From: CAZDDI01 sp964504195
GTDB lineage: Bacteria; Chloroflexota; Anaerolineae; B4-G1; SLSP01
Direction of reading: 5' to 3'
Length of the DNA: 55,933 bases
Assembly (NCBI GenBank): GCA_964504195.1
Contig: CAZDDI010000024.1
Span: 1 to 55,933 of the forward strand
Part shown: piece by piece, positions 48,157 through 55,933 of the stretch
Layout: every line of letters starts with the position of its first letter
Position numbering within the stretch: the first letter of the stretch is position 1
Notes under the pieces: generated by a model
Told to the model about the DNA's origin: nothing
Databases searched by the model: none
Seen by the model: the letters and a program-made list of their open reading frames with translations, nothing else
Made by a program: the position numbers and the translations under genes

Positions 48157-50316
48157 TCAAGGGGCGCGTAGCACCGCCGGCAGGTAGATGTGGCGATAGC
48201 GCCAGCCGCCCGCGCCGCCGCTGCCGAGCGTTACTTCATCTATGAAGGCGGTGGCGGGCTGTGCGGCGGCGCGCAGATGTAGGGTGATGGTGACAGGCGT
48301 GCCGGGAGTGGCGTCCACAGCGGCCCAGCCATGTCGCCAGTCGGGGCTGGCGGGCAGGGTGTGCGTCATCGTGCCGCTCGGCGTCTCGATCAACACATGC
48401 AGCGCATCTCCTCTGGCGAACAGCGCGAGCGTGGGCGAAACGACATCTTGGGGCAGGGTCAAGGTTTGCTGTAGGGCGATCCATTGGCCGCCCGGTGCGC
48501 TGAGCTCCGCGCTCCCCTGCCCGCTATGCGCGGCGGCGCTGGCGCGAGCGACCGCTCCCGCGTCCCCGTGCGCCGCCCAGTGTGCCAGCCCCGCCTCGAA
48601 GTCCCAGTTGCGGATGGCATTGTCAAAGGGCACCAGCGCCAGTGTCACCGAGGCCGGGGTTTGCGCGTGCAGCGTCAGGTTGACCGGCGTGCCGTTGGGG
48701 AAGTGGTGCCGGCCCGGCTCGTGGGCTTGCAACGTATAACTGCCGGGGAAAATATCCCGCAGCGTATAGCGGCCATCCGCCCCGCTCAGCGTGCGCGACC
48801 CATCGCTCAGCGTCACCCGTGCGCCGCTCACGCCCACGCCGCGATTATCGTGGAGGATGCCGGTCAGCGTTGCCGGATGCGTCACCGTGATGCTCACATC
48901 CAACGTGGGGCTGCCCTGGCTGGCGAACCAGGTCACGCCCTCGTGTACCATATCCCACGTGAGCGTATATACGCCGGGCGTGTGCGGCGCGGTGAGCAAC
49001 GCCTCTCCGAAAGTTGCGCGCGCGCCAAAGGAGACATCGCCGAGCAGCGGCGTCCGGTGGTCTTCCTCCGGCGGCTGGACGTAGTGCTGCCCTAGCGCAT
49101 CGTACCAGTGATAGCCCAGGTGGTAGGGCGTGCCGGAGTCGGGATCGCTCAGGCGATACCAGGTGTGGGTGCCGCTGTTGCGCAGTGTGAGTTGCATTGC
49201 ATGGGTGCGCCCGGCCAGCATTCTGGGGGGCGTGGTGTGTTCCAGAAAGGCGGCGGCATACGCTGGCGTGTAGAGCGCGATGCGTGTCCACGTTGCCTCG
49301 CGGATGGCGGGGAGCAGTGGGTAGAAGGCGTCACCGGGGCAAGCGGTGGCGGCATAATCGCGGTGCCCGGCGATGTTGAACGTGAAGCGGTCGTTGAAGG
49401 GGCTGATTTCCAGCGGGTGGATGTAATTGCGCCCGCCGAACCACGCGGCCAGCGCGACGTTGGCTTCACGCATGGCGTCGCCCGGCTCCAGGGTGGTATA
49501 ATCGCCCAAATTGCCGATCCCCACGCTGCCGGTGTTATAGCCGTAAGTATGCCCGGCGATCACGTCCGGGCCACCGGCGCGGCCCTCGTAGATGTTGCCG
49601 AATTTGTCCACCAGATAATTGTAGCCAATATCACCCCAGCCGCGCGTGACGGCGTGGTAGTAGTAGATCGCCTGCACCTCGGCCACGGGATTAGCACCGC
49701 CGGAGGTGACGGTATGGTGGAGGATGATCTTGTGCGCGGGCGCGTAGGCGGGCGGCCAGGTCATGACGCTCTCATCGGCGCCCCAGGCGGTGCGGGGGAT
49801 GATGGCGGGCGCGGGCGCGGCGAGCGGGGCGGTGTGGGCGCGCGCCGCCGCGAGTGTGGGCGCGGCGGAAGCATCAATCGCCGTGAGCGTGAGCGCGGTC
49901 ACGCGCGCCTCGCCGTGCAGCGTGAGCCGCGCCTGTACCCATTGCGCGCCATCGAGCGTCACCAGGTTCTCGCCGAACCACTGCTCGCCCTGTGCTTCCG
50001 GGTGGATGGGTTGCCATGCTTGCCACGTCTGCCCGTCGCGGCTGAGGCGCAGCGCAATTTCGACGCGCGCGCCGAGCGGGAGCGCTGCACGCCAATCCAC
50101 CCCGGCAGCGGTGAAGGGGGAGGGGGCACGGAGCGCGGGCGAGGTGTAGGCGTGGGCAGCGCCTGCGTGCCCGGCAGCGTTCCAGTCTGCTGGGGCAAGC
50201 GTCCAGACGTGTGCGCGCGGACCGGTGGGGGCTGCGTAGGCGGAGGGCTGCGCGTGCAGGACAAAGAGCATTAACAACAGGATGAGACAGGTAAGATAGC
50301 AGCTATGTTGCTTCAT
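48157..50316 (-). CDS. Secreted N-acetylmuramoyl-L-alanine amidase, PGRP type
   Basis: A 719-residue exported protein. The signal peptide (LTCLILLLMLFVLHAQPSAYA) is followed by a beta-rich region. The amidase_2/PGRP domain lies at about residues 170-345, with the zinc and catalytic pattern ILHHTVTSGG, GYNYLVDKFGNIYEGRAGG and GHRDYAATACPGD. Downstream are beta-sandwich regions, a carboxypeptidase-regulatory-like domain (TGILHDNRGVGVSGARVTL) and a C-terminal lectin-like module. It ends in HIYLPAVLRAP. It should cut the bond between MurNAc and the stem peptide outside the cell. The ATG at 50316 is 5 bases after the stop of the L,D-transpeptidase gene; 15 more codons upstream are open but would precede the signal peptide. 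Confidence 0.88.
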   Translation of the reverse strand: MKQHSCYLTCLILLLMLFVLHAQPSAYAAPTGPRAHVWTLAPADWNAAGHAGAAHAYTSPALRAPSPFTAAGVDWRAALPLGARVEIALRLSRDGQTWQAWQPIHPEAQGEQWFGENLVTLDGAQWVQARLTLHGEARVTALTLTAIDASAAPTLAAARAHTAPLAAPAPAIIPRTAWGADESVMTWPPAYAPAHKIILHHTVTSGGANPVAEVQAIYYYHAVTRGWGDIGYNYLVDKFGNIYEGRAGGPDVIAGHTYGYNTGSVGIGNLGDYTTLEPGDAMREANVALAAWFGGRNYIHPLEISPFNDRFTFNIAGHRDYAATACPGDAFYPLLPAIREATWTRIALYTPAYAAAFLEHTTPPRMLAGRTHAMQLTLRNSGTHTWYRLSDPDSGTPYHLGYHWYDALGQHYVQPPEEDHRTPLLGDVSFGARATFGEALLTAPHTPGVYTLTWDMVHEGVTWFASQGSPTLDVSITVTHPATLTGILHDNRGVGVSGARVTLSDGSRTLSGADGRYTLRDIFPGSYTLQAHEPGRHHFPNGTPVNLTLHAQTPASVTLALVPFDNAIRNWDFEAGLAHWAAHGDAGAVARASAAAHSGQGSAELSAPGGQWIALQQTLTLPQDVVSPTLALFARGDALHVLIETPSGTMTHTLPASPDWRHGWAAVDATPGTPVTITLHLRAAAQPATAFIDEVTLGSGGAGGWRYRHIYLPAVLRAP

Positions 50317-50320
50317 GCCG

Positions 50321-51367
50321 CTATGTGACAACGATGCGCGTACCGGTTCCTGCGGCGGCATGGACGGTCTCTTCTGCGTAGGGGGCTTCTGGCTCCACCC
50401 ATCTAAAAATCCATTTGGCCGCGCTGCTGGGGACGTTGACGCAGCCGTGGCTGGAGCGGAATCCGTAGTTGTTGTGCCAATATGTCCCGTGGATGGCTAC
50501 CGCTGACCGGGTAAAGTACACCGGGAAGGGTACGCCGCTGAGGTCGTAATCCTCGCCCATCATCCGGCGCGTGTGGCGTTTGTAAAGAACGCGAAATTCG
50601 CCATAAGGGGTGGGGGTTTTGGAAGCGCCCGAAGCCACGCGCGTGGCAAAGACGGCCTGTTCATCTTCGTAGCACGTCAGCATTTGACTGCGAAGATCAA
50701 TGTTAATCCACTTGTTGGGATGACCGGGAGAAATCGGGGCGAGGTCTTCCGGTGTGATGCGGCGCATAGACCAGGCCGGCACATACGGGCCAGGCGACCA
50801 GGTGAGGCCGTCCTGGATCCGGTACCACCATTCCCCCGTGTCATCTTGTGCGGCGGCAATCACCCGGTAGACAGTCTGGTAGTAGAGTCGCCACGCTATC
50901 GAGGGGGCGGTAGGGCGCGAACGGGCTTCCGCGATGGGGACGCTGACTTCCGCCCAAAAGCCGGGCGGAGTTACCTCGGTAATCACTTCAGTTTGCCGCT
51001 CGTCTTCTACGGGCTGCACAAAGGCGCTGTGGACAAACCCTTGCGTGGTCTGGTACCAGATCGGATTGCTCGGCCAGGGGGCTTCCCCTTCAACGGTGGC
51101 ATAGAGCGGGATGATGGTGTTGCGGCCTAAGCGCGTCATAATTGTGGACGTGAGGGTCGGGTCGCGGCGCACGTTTTGCTGTTGCCAGCTGATGATGCGT
51201 CCGAGTGAGGCTGGCGGCGGCAGGCGTTCCAGTAGGGCCAGCCGGTTGCCGGAGCGTGGCCCGCCCTCGCGGGTCAAGTAGGCGGGGGTCAATAGGGCCG
51301 TCATCACGCCCAGGCCGATCTTCAATATCTCCCGGCGGGTGTATGTGGTGGTGTGCTTTTCGCTCAT
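50321..51367 (-). CDS. L,D-transpeptidase, YkuD family, with Tat-like signal
   Basis: A 348-residue exported protein. The N-terminus (YTRREILKIGLGVMTALL) has the twin Arg and hydrophobic stretch of a Tat-type signal. The middle includes SH3-like strands. The YkuD domain lies at about residues 215-348, with HGTYWHNNYGFR and the catalytic SSHGCVNVPSSAAKW (Cys309). These enzymes make 3-3 peptidoglycan cross-links or attach proteins to the wall from outside the membrane. It is followed 4 bases later by the amidase gene, giving a wall-remodelling pair. Confidence 0.9.
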   Translation of the reverse strand: MSEKHTTTYTRREILKIGLGVMTALLTPAYLTREGGPRSGNRLALLERLPPPASLGRIISWQQQNVRRDPTLTSTIMTRLGRNTIIPLYATVEGEAPWPSNPIWYQTTQGFVHSAFVQPVEDERQTEVITEVTPPGFWAEVSVPIAEARSRPTAPSIAWRLYYQTVYRVIAAAQDDTGEWWYRIQDGLTWSPGPYVPAWSMRRITPEDLAPISPGHPNKWINIDLRSQMLTCYEDEQAVFATRVASGASKTPTPYGEFRVLYKRHTRRMMGEDYDLSGVPFPVYFTRSAVAIHGTYWHNNYGFRSSHGCVNVPSSAAKWIFRWVEPEAPYAEETVHAAAGTGTRIVVT

Positions 51368-51520
51368 AGTCAGTGCCTCGTTGTAATAATAAGCTGCGAT
51401 CCAATGGTATGCAGTAGTTACGCGGTTGTCGTTTGCGCCATCGGTTCACAGCGAACTTGGCGGCTAAAGCCGCTAAAAAACACTCTTAAAAGCAACTCTT
51501 AAAAGCAACTGCTCAATCTT

Positions 51521-51618
51521 GTCACTGTAAGTCACGTCTCTGTGGCGTCCGTTCATCTGTGAACGGCACAATCTCGTTCATGGTTGAGATTGCTTCGCTG
51601 CATATGGCTCGCAATGAC
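51521..51618. repeat. GTCATTGCG inverted-repeat element, copy 2 (worn)
   Basis: A diverged copy of the 47727 element (GTCACTGTAA ... CAATCTCGTTCATGGTTGAGATTGCTTCG ... CGCAATGAC). It lies between the L,D-transpeptidase gene and the truncated attC-like site at 51665, where it may have interrupted the cassette array. The 318-base gap 51368-51685 has no gene. Confidence 0.65.
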
Positions 51619-51664
51619 CGATAAAGTTTGAACTTGAGTAGTTACGTAAATTGCGCAGAATCCT

Positions 51665-51691
51665 ACACGTCGGACGCATGGTTTGTTAGCC
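51665..51691 (-). other. attC-like half site after the VOC gene
   Basis: On the minus strand GGCTAAC (51691-51685) overlaps the VOC stop codon and is followed by AAACCATGCGTCCGACG. This resembles the first half (R'' and L'' boxes) of integron attC sites such as those of aadA cassettes. No matching GTTRRRY end is visible further on, so the site is truncated. Confidence 0.5.
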
Positions 51692-52189
51692 GCCGCTTGC
51701 CTGACCAGGCTCGTTATGTTCTTGGATAACGTGTTCTACAAACTCGCGGGGCATGGAACTCTTTTCACTGATACTGTCTATTGATAAACCCTGCGTATGG
51801 AAGCGCCATACCACTGTTTCCATGAATTCTCCAATTTCAACAATGTGCCCATCAGGATCGTATAGGCGCATCACACCTTGTCCCCATGGTTGTTCTTGAA
51901 TCTCATGGATAAATTCAACCCCCGCTTGTTTCAAGCGTTGATGAATCGACTCAATCTCATCTGTTTCAAAATACAATTCTCCATTGTGTGCTTTCTTTAT
52001 AACCGAATATTGAGTTACATCTCCTAACAAAGATTGGAAGTGTGACTTAAGATGAATTGCAAAATCCCCTTCAAAAGTAACATTCTGCCCAAAATCGAAT
52101 TTTATCTTCTGACCGAGAAGCTGTTCATAGAAATACCGAGATGCCACAATGTCATCTACGAGAACAAGCGGACACACAAATTTCAGCAT
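51686..52189 (-). CDS. VOC (glyoxalase/bleomycin-resistance-like) protein
   Basis: A 167-residue protein of the vicinal oxygen chelate fold. It opens with FVCPLVLVDDIVASRYFYEQLLG and ends its second module with GQGVMRLYDPDGHIVEIGEFM, the typical end motif with a metal-ligand Glu. Its substrate is not predictable. ATG 52189 has AGGAG about 10 bases upstream. Codon use and composition (AT-richer) differ from neighbours. Its ends lie at attC-like sites, so it is probably an integron cassette gene. Confidence 0.85.
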   Translation of the reverse strand: MLKFVCPLVLVDDIVASRYFYEQLLGQKIKFDFGQNVTFEGDFAIHLKSHFQSLLGDVTQYSVIKKAHNGELYFETDEIESIHQRLKQAGVEFIHEIQEQPWGQGVMRLYDPDGHIVEIGEFMETVVWRFHTQGLSIDSISEKSSMPREFVEHVIQEHNEPGQASGG

Positions 52190-52244
52190 AACTTTTTCTC
52201 TCCTGTTTGGATTTTAATGTGTTTGAGAAGATGCGGCTTTTTGC

Positions 52245-52369
52245 ATCTAACGGTTTGCGTTAGCCGCCGGGCCATGCAAGATTAGCCTCGCTACAAGACC
52301 TGTTACAAATGCAAAAGCGCCGATGCTATGCAGGCCGATAGGCCCAGTCGGGTTCACGCGGTGTTAGCT
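52245..52369 (-). other. attC-like integron recombination site
   Basis: On the minus strand the site opens with AGCTAAC (52369-52363) and closes with GTTAGAT (52251-52245). The GTTAGATGC end matches the usual cassette junction. Inside, GCGTGAACC pairs imperfectly with GGCTAACGC, and GGGCC pairs with GGCCC. The 125-base length and the imperfect, nested palindrome with unpaired spacers are those of attC sites. It separates the two cassette-like genes. Confidence 0.6.
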
Positions 52370-52378
52370 GCCACGTAA

Positions 52379-53011
52379 CTATTCGCTACAGTGCATGCTG
52401 GAGTAGTCTAGCCTTGTTTCTGGCCACATGCCAAACCAAAAGCCATTAATCTGCCATTGGTCGTCCGACCATACCATTCTCACCGTCAGCGATAGCTCTT
52501 GACCATCCGAAAACGTAGCTGTTCCCAGGATATTTGAGAACTTGTCCATCTCGCTCAGTTCCCAGTTTATGGGTTGAGCATTGGGTTGATTCAAGTCATC
52601 TGGATTAATACACTGTCGTATTCGTGGCGTGAATCTTGTCGTAGCAGTAGCATAGTCCCGTTCCTTCAAATTAATCATGAACTCATCCACTGTAGTGAAG
52701 GCTTTTGCCTTGACCCAGGGAAGACGCGGCCAATTATCATCAATATCATTTACCGTGATAAGTATCATGGCTCCCATCAGAAGCACCAAACCTATTTTGC
52801 TCCAGGATTTCCATGTATGCCAATTTCTCTTCAAGAGGTGGGCGTAGAAACCCAGCAGACAGATGTTTATGGCTACGTCAAAGAAGATGTCAACCCCCAG
52901 GTTTTTTGCAGATTCACTTCTTAATGCGATGACCGCTCCTATTCCTGCCACCAACACGAACACAACAAGCAGAATCGTCAAGTACTTTCTCAAACGGATC
53001 GATATCTTCAT
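52379..53011 (-). CDS. Membrane protein with NTF2-like C-terminal domain (cassette gene)
   Basis: A 210-residue protein from ATG 53011; a TTG at 53035 is an alternative. Three helices (YLTILLVVFVLVAGIGAVIAL, FFDVAINICLLGFYAHLL, IGLVLLMGAMILITV) precede a soluble domain of about 110 residues that resembles NTF2/SnoaL-like or DUF4878-like folds (FMINLKERDYATATTRFTP, LTVRMVWSDDQWQINGFWF). Function unknown. It is flanked by GTTGGGT on its 5' side and the attC-like site 10 bases after its stop, the organisation of an integron cassette. Confidence 0.7.
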   Translation of the reverse strand: MKISIRLRKYLTILLVVFVLVAGIGAVIALRSESAKNLGVDIFFDVAINICLLGFYAHLLKRNWHTWKSWSKIGLVLLMGAMILITVNDIDDNWPRLPWVKAKAFTTVDEFMINLKERDYATATTRFTPRIRQCINPDDLNQPNAQPINWELSEMDKFSNILGTATFSDGQELSLTVRMVWSDDQWQINGFWFGMWPETRLDYSSMHCSE

Positions 53012-53053
53012 AGGCTTTATTTCTGGAATGGCCAAGATGCAGATTTAGCGGGT

Positions 53054-53060
53054 ACCCAAC
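53054..53060 (-). other. GTTGGGT core site at the cassette boundary
   Basis: GTTGGGT on the minus strand fits the integrase cleavage consensus GTTRRRY. It lies 43 bases upstream of ATG 53011, where the 5' end of a cassette is expected. It may be an attI or a secondary site; only seven bases support it. Confidence 0.35.
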
Positions 53061-53090
53061 TATCGGTATGTCCTCTCATGCCCGTAGGTT

Positions 53091-54848
53091 TCAACACACC
53101 GGTAAAGTGAAGGTAAACTTGCTCCCCACGCCCTGGCGACTTTCAGCCCAGATGCGCCCGCCGTGCGCCTGAACCAGGTGCTTGGCGATTGCCAGTCCTA
53201 GCCCGGTGCCTTCGCTGGCGCGCGCGCGGTCGCCCTTGTAGAAGCGCTCGAAGATGCGTGGCAAATCCTCCGCTGCAATGCCCACGCCGGTATCCTGCAC
53301 GGCGATGGTGACTTCGTTGCCGACGATGTGGGCCGCGACGGTCAGCGTTCCACCGGTGGGTGTAAACTTGATGGCATTGTGCAGCAGGTTGATGAGAATC
53401 TGGTGGACGCGCTCTGCATCCGCCAGGATGAGGAGTTGCTCGGCTGGCAGCGTGACTTCGAGCCGTAACCCGGCCCGTTCCGCCTGGGGGCGCAGCCGCT
53501 CGACGGGCAGCGTGATGAGGTCTTCCAGCAGCGTAGGCCGCTGATTCACCGGCGCTTTGCCCGACTCGATGCGCGAGAGTTCCAGCAGCTCCTGCACAAC
53601 TTGGGTGAGATTGTTCAGTTCGCTTTCGATGTGGGTGAGGAAGCGTTGTGCGGTGGGCGGGTCGTGCAGCGCACCGTCTCTAAGTGTTTCTACCACGGCT
53701 TTCAGCGCGGCGAGTGGCGTGCGTAACTCGTGCGAGATATTGCTGATGAAGTCGCGGCGGATGGTTTCCAAGCGGCGGACGTGGGTGAGGTCTTGGATGA
53801 CGATGAGGTAATGCGGTGGCGCGAGTTCCGGCAAGGGGGTTACAATCGCGTGCAGGAAGGTGCGCTTAGGGTCGGTTTCCACTGTGTCGGACTGTTCTGC
53901 ACCAGTTTGCTGGCTGCGCTCCCAGAGGGCGATGAGCTGGTGGTTGAACACGACTTGGGCGAAAGTGCGTCCGCCAGGGTTGCCGGTGATGTGCAAAATC
54001 CTCACGGCGGCGGGATTGCATAGTTGCACCAGCCCGTGTTGATCCGTGATAATGACGCCATCGGCCATCGTAGTGAGGATGGCGGCCAGGCGACTGCGCT
54101 CCTCGCCCAGATGTTCCATCTGCTCCCGCAGTTGATCGGTCATGTGGTTGAAAGCCGTGGTGAGCTGGGCTACTTCGTCGCGTCCGGCGGGGAGCAGGCG
54201 GGCATTTAAATCGCCCTTTGCAACCCGTTCTACGACGTGGGTGAGCTGGCGCACGGGCCGGGCGGTGCGCTCGGCAATCACCAGGCCCAGTAAGACAGCG
54301 AGGGCAGTCGTGACCATGCCCGCGGAGAGGATTGTGCGGCTCAGGCGGTTGGTGTTGGCAGTGATTTGGTCGAGCGACAGCGCTACCCGCACGATGCCTT
54401 TGAGTTCGCCATCTGCATAAGCGGGGACGGCGGCATACATCATCTCGTAATTGACGGTGCGGCTGTAACGAATGGCTGTCCCGCCGCCGGCACTGAGGGC
54501 GCGCTGCACCTCTTCGCGGTACAGGTGATTGTCCATCAGCGCGCGGTTTTCATGGGATTCCCCGGCGACCATGCCATTGAGCAGGATGAACGTAATGCGT
54601 TCATTCCGCGCGGCGGCTCGCTGGCGGGCGAGCGTATCGAGCTGCCCACTGGCAAGCGCCTGCGGATCATCCAGCAGCGGCGCTACGGTTTCGGCGATCA
54701 GGCCGGCTTCGGCCAACAGGCGCACTTGCAAATCATCATAGCGCGCCTGTCGCACCTGCTCGGTGACGTAAAAGGTCAGCCCCAGCGTGCTGAGCACAAT
54801 GATTACAGCATACGGTATCAGAATGCGCCAACGGATAGATGGAAACAT
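53091..54848 (-). CDS. Sensor histidine kinase, PhoR-like
   Basis: A 585-residue membrane kinase. Helix 1 (IPYAVIIVLSTLGLTFYV), an extracytoplasmic domain of about 145 residues and helix 2 (VTTALAVLLGLVIA) come first, then HAMP (ARPVRQLTHVVERVAKGDL) and a PAS domain (DGVIITDQHGLVQLCNPAA). HisKA has the phosphorylated His373 (ISNISHELRTPL). The ATPase domain has LINLLHNAIKF (N box), VQDTGVGI (G1), FERFYKGD and GTGLGLAIAKH (G2). This is the architecture of PhoR/WalK kinases. The signal is unknown. The start is 2 bases after the response-regulator stop. Confidence 0.93.
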   Translation of the reverse strand: MFPSIRWRILIPYAVIIVLSTLGLTFYVTEQVRQARYDDLQVRLLAEAGLIAETVAPLLDDPQALASGQLDTLARQRAAARNERITFILLNGMVAGESHENRALMDNHLYREEVQRALSAGGGTAIRYSRTVNYEMMYAAVPAYADGELKGIVRVALSLDQITANTNRLSRTILSAGMVTTALAVLLGLVIAERTARPVRQLTHVVERVAKGDLNARLLPAGRDEVAQLTTAFNHMTDQLREQMEHLGEERSRLAAILTTMADGVIITDQHGLVQLCNPAAVRILHITGNPGGRTFAQVVFNHQLIALWERSQQTGAEQSDTVETDPKRTFLHAIVTPLPELAPPHYLIVIQDLTHVRRLETIRRDFISNISHELRTPLAALKAVVETLRDGALHDPPTAQRFLTHIESELNNLTQVVQELLELSRIESGKAPVNQRPTLLEDLITLPVERLRPQAERAGLRLEVTLPAEQLLILADAERVHQILINLLHNAIKFTPTGGTLTVAAHIVGNEVTIAVQDTGVGIAAEDLPRIFERFYKGDRARASEGTGLGLAIAKHLVQAHGGRIWAESRQGVGSKFTFTLPVC

Positions 54849-54850
54849 AA

Positions 54851-55555
54851 TTATCCCTCAAAAATGTAGCCCATGCCCCGCGCGGTGACAATGCGCGTGG
54901 GGTGGGTCGGATCGTCTTCGATTTTTTCGCGCAACCAGCGCACATGTACATCCACCGTGCGGCTGCCGCCGCTGAAATCCCAGCCCCAGACGTTTTCCAG
55001 GAGCTGTTCGCGTGAGAGCACGCGCCCGCGATTTTCGGCCAGGTGGAGCAAAAGCTCGTACTCTTTGGGCTTGAGATGCAACGGGGTGTCGTGCAGGTAC
55101 ACCTCGCGGCGGTCAATATCCAGGCGCAATGTGCCGAACTGTAGCTGTTGATGGGGTGACTGTGTGGCGACAGGTATTTCCTCGCGGATCAGCCGCACGC
55201 GGCGCAATTGCGCTTTGATGCGCGCCTGCAGCTCGCGTAGGCTGAAAGGTTTGGTGAGGTAGTCATCCGCCCCTACCTCTAGGCCCACTACTTTGTCAAT
55301 CTCATCATCCCTGGCGGTGAGCATGATGATGGGCGTGTTCATCTCCTGGCGCAAAATGCGGCACACTTCCAACCCATCGAGCTCTGGGAGCATGATGTCC
55401 AGCAGAATCAGGTGCGGGTGGTGCTCCCGCGCCAGCTCCAGGGCGCGCGTTCCGGTACTGGCGGTGATTACGGCGTAGCCTTGCCGGGTGAGGTTGTACT
55501 CCAGCGTCTCTCGCAGCACGGCTTCATCTTCTACAATCAGGATTTTTTCTGACAT
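54851..55555 (-). CDS. OmpR/PhoB-family response regulator
   Basis: A 234-residue regulator. The receiver domain has Asp10-Glu11 acidic pocket residues, phospho-acceptor Asp53 (LLDIMLPELDG), Thr80 (MLTARDD) and Lys102 (TKPF). The winged-helix DNA-binding domain (about 135-234) has LKPKEYELLLHLAENRG and SRTVDVHVRWLREKIEDDP. It is cotranscribed with and directly precedes the kinase gene. By similarity to PhoB/PhoP/WalR it should bind direct repeats upstream of target genes; no such box is assigned in this window. Confidence 0.94.
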   Translation of the reverse strand: MSEKILIVEDEAVLRETLEYNLTRQGYAVITASTGTRALELAREHHPHLILLDIMLPELDGLEVCRILRQEMNTPIIMLTARDDEIDKVVGLEVGADDYLTKPFSLRELQARIKAQLRRVRLIREEIPVATQSPHQQLQFGTLRLDIDRREVYLHDTPLHLKPKEYELLLHLAENRGRVLSREQLLENVWGWDFSGGSRTVDVHVRWLREKIEDDPTHPTRIVTARGMGYIFEG

Positions 55556-55598
55556 GCGTTGCTTTCAAGCCCTGTCCGGACTATGCTCTAACCCAAGT

Positions 55599-55699
55599 GG
55601 CTGCCTGTTCGTCAGAATGCTTTTAGGACACGGATTCGCATGGATTTTACGGATAAGGACCCAAAAAAGATCCGTGTGATTCATAAAATCCGTGTCCTA
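55599..55699. repeat. CCGTGTCC inverted repeat, copy 2
   Basis: AGGACACGGA (55625-55634) and TCCGTGTCCT (55689-55698) bound an element with inner AATCCGTG-like arms. The left flank GGCTGCCTGTTCG ... AATGCTT matches that of the copy at 19267-19355. It is followed by CGCAATAGCGCAAAAACCACCCTGTC, a worn piece of the 41026 repeat. Confidence 0.7.
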
Positions 55700-55835
55700 A
55701 ATCGCAATAGCGCAAAAACCACCCTGTCAATTATCAATACTCGACGTAGTATGTAGTACAGGATTATGAATTTTAAGAAATTAATCCGTAAATAAGGTTT
55801 TGTGTCAAGTTGGTCGTTCTAAAAATAAAATGATA

Positions 55836-55931
55836 CCCCCTGCCCCCTGCCCCCTGCCCCCTTTCCCCCGCAAGCGGAGGAAAGGGGGGATTTTTTTGTG
55901 GGGTTTTTGGGCGGCGGCTTCGCCGCCGCCC
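55836..55931. repeat. Heptad run and two strong hairpins at the window end
   Basis: Three to four CCCCCTG heptads (55836-55860) run into CCCCCTTTCC, which pairs with GGAAAGGGGG (55879-55888) and is followed by ATTTTTTT: a terminator-like hairpin in the plus direction. A second perfect hairpin, GGGCGGCGGC (55909-55918) with GCCGCCGCCC (55922-55931), follows. No plus-strand gene ends here, so these are probably repeat elements. The 378 bases after 55555 contain no gene. Confidence 0.65.
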
Positions 55932-55933
55932 AA

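Noticed and set aside
55857..55897. Terminator for a plus-strand gene at the right edge
   Set aside because: No plus-strand gene ends in the preceding sequence, so the hairpin is treated as part of the repeat cluster.

Overview
The window looks like a chromosomal stretch of a GC-rich bacterium, most probably a Chloroflexota member of the Anaerolineae/Caldilineae/Ardenticatenia kind. That assignment is inference. It rests on several paralogous membrane GT39-type glycosyltransferases with extracytoplasmic beta-sandwich tails, secreted proteins carrying a YLPLV-like motif, a Sec-exported WapA-like RHS protein, and dense families of short dispersed repeats (heptad tandem repeats, palindromes, AGGCTTCGGCAGGCT-type repeats).

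Layout. 1-2556: a tandem repeat and a GT39-type glycosyltransferase on the minus strand with a nearly leaderless promoter. 2808-3899: a secreted beta-sandwich protein. 4430-12331: a 2633-residue secreted RHS/YD-repeat protein ending in a conserved core tip (DPSGH) and a 248-residue variable C-terminus. 12334-24153: seven further copies of the RHS core tip, some intact and some truncated or frameshifted. Each is fused to a different 217-254-residue C-terminus and followed by a small protein: seven of the eight small proteins in the region are membrane proteins and one is a lipoprotein. This reads as a tandem store of alternative C-terminal effector domains with candidate immunity genes, the most striking system in the window.

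24434-30529 (minus): an envelope-glycan operon with a secreted protein, a YdjM-like membrane hydrolase, a polyprenol-phosphate-sugar synthase-like GT2, UDP-GlcNAc 2-epimerase and a GT39 enzyme. 30791-32389 (plus): a LysM surface protein, ending at a bidirectional terminator. 32495-40939 (minus): three large GT39-type proteins joined by ATGA overlaps to a VapBC-like toxin-antitoxin pair whose promoter and operator lie at 40955-41014. 41373-44572 (minus): GtrA, two GT4 glycosyltransferases and a DUF6922-like small protein, driven from a divergent promoter shared with a tRNA-Ser(CGA) gene at 44709-44795. 44957-47574 (minus): FdhD, MgtC/SapB and an 8-oxoguanine-deaminase-like amidohydrolase. 48157-51367 (minus): a secreted PGRP-type amidase and an L,D-transpeptidase, both acting on peptidoglycan.

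51665-53060 contains two small genes (a VOC protein and a membrane protein with an NTF2-like tail). They are bounded by attC-like sites and look like stranded integron gene cassettes. 53091-55555 (minus) is a PhoR/PhoB-like two-component system. The rest is repeat-rich intergenic DNA. Overall the window is dominated by cell-surface glycan synthesis, peptidoglycan remodelling and secreted polymorphic proteins.
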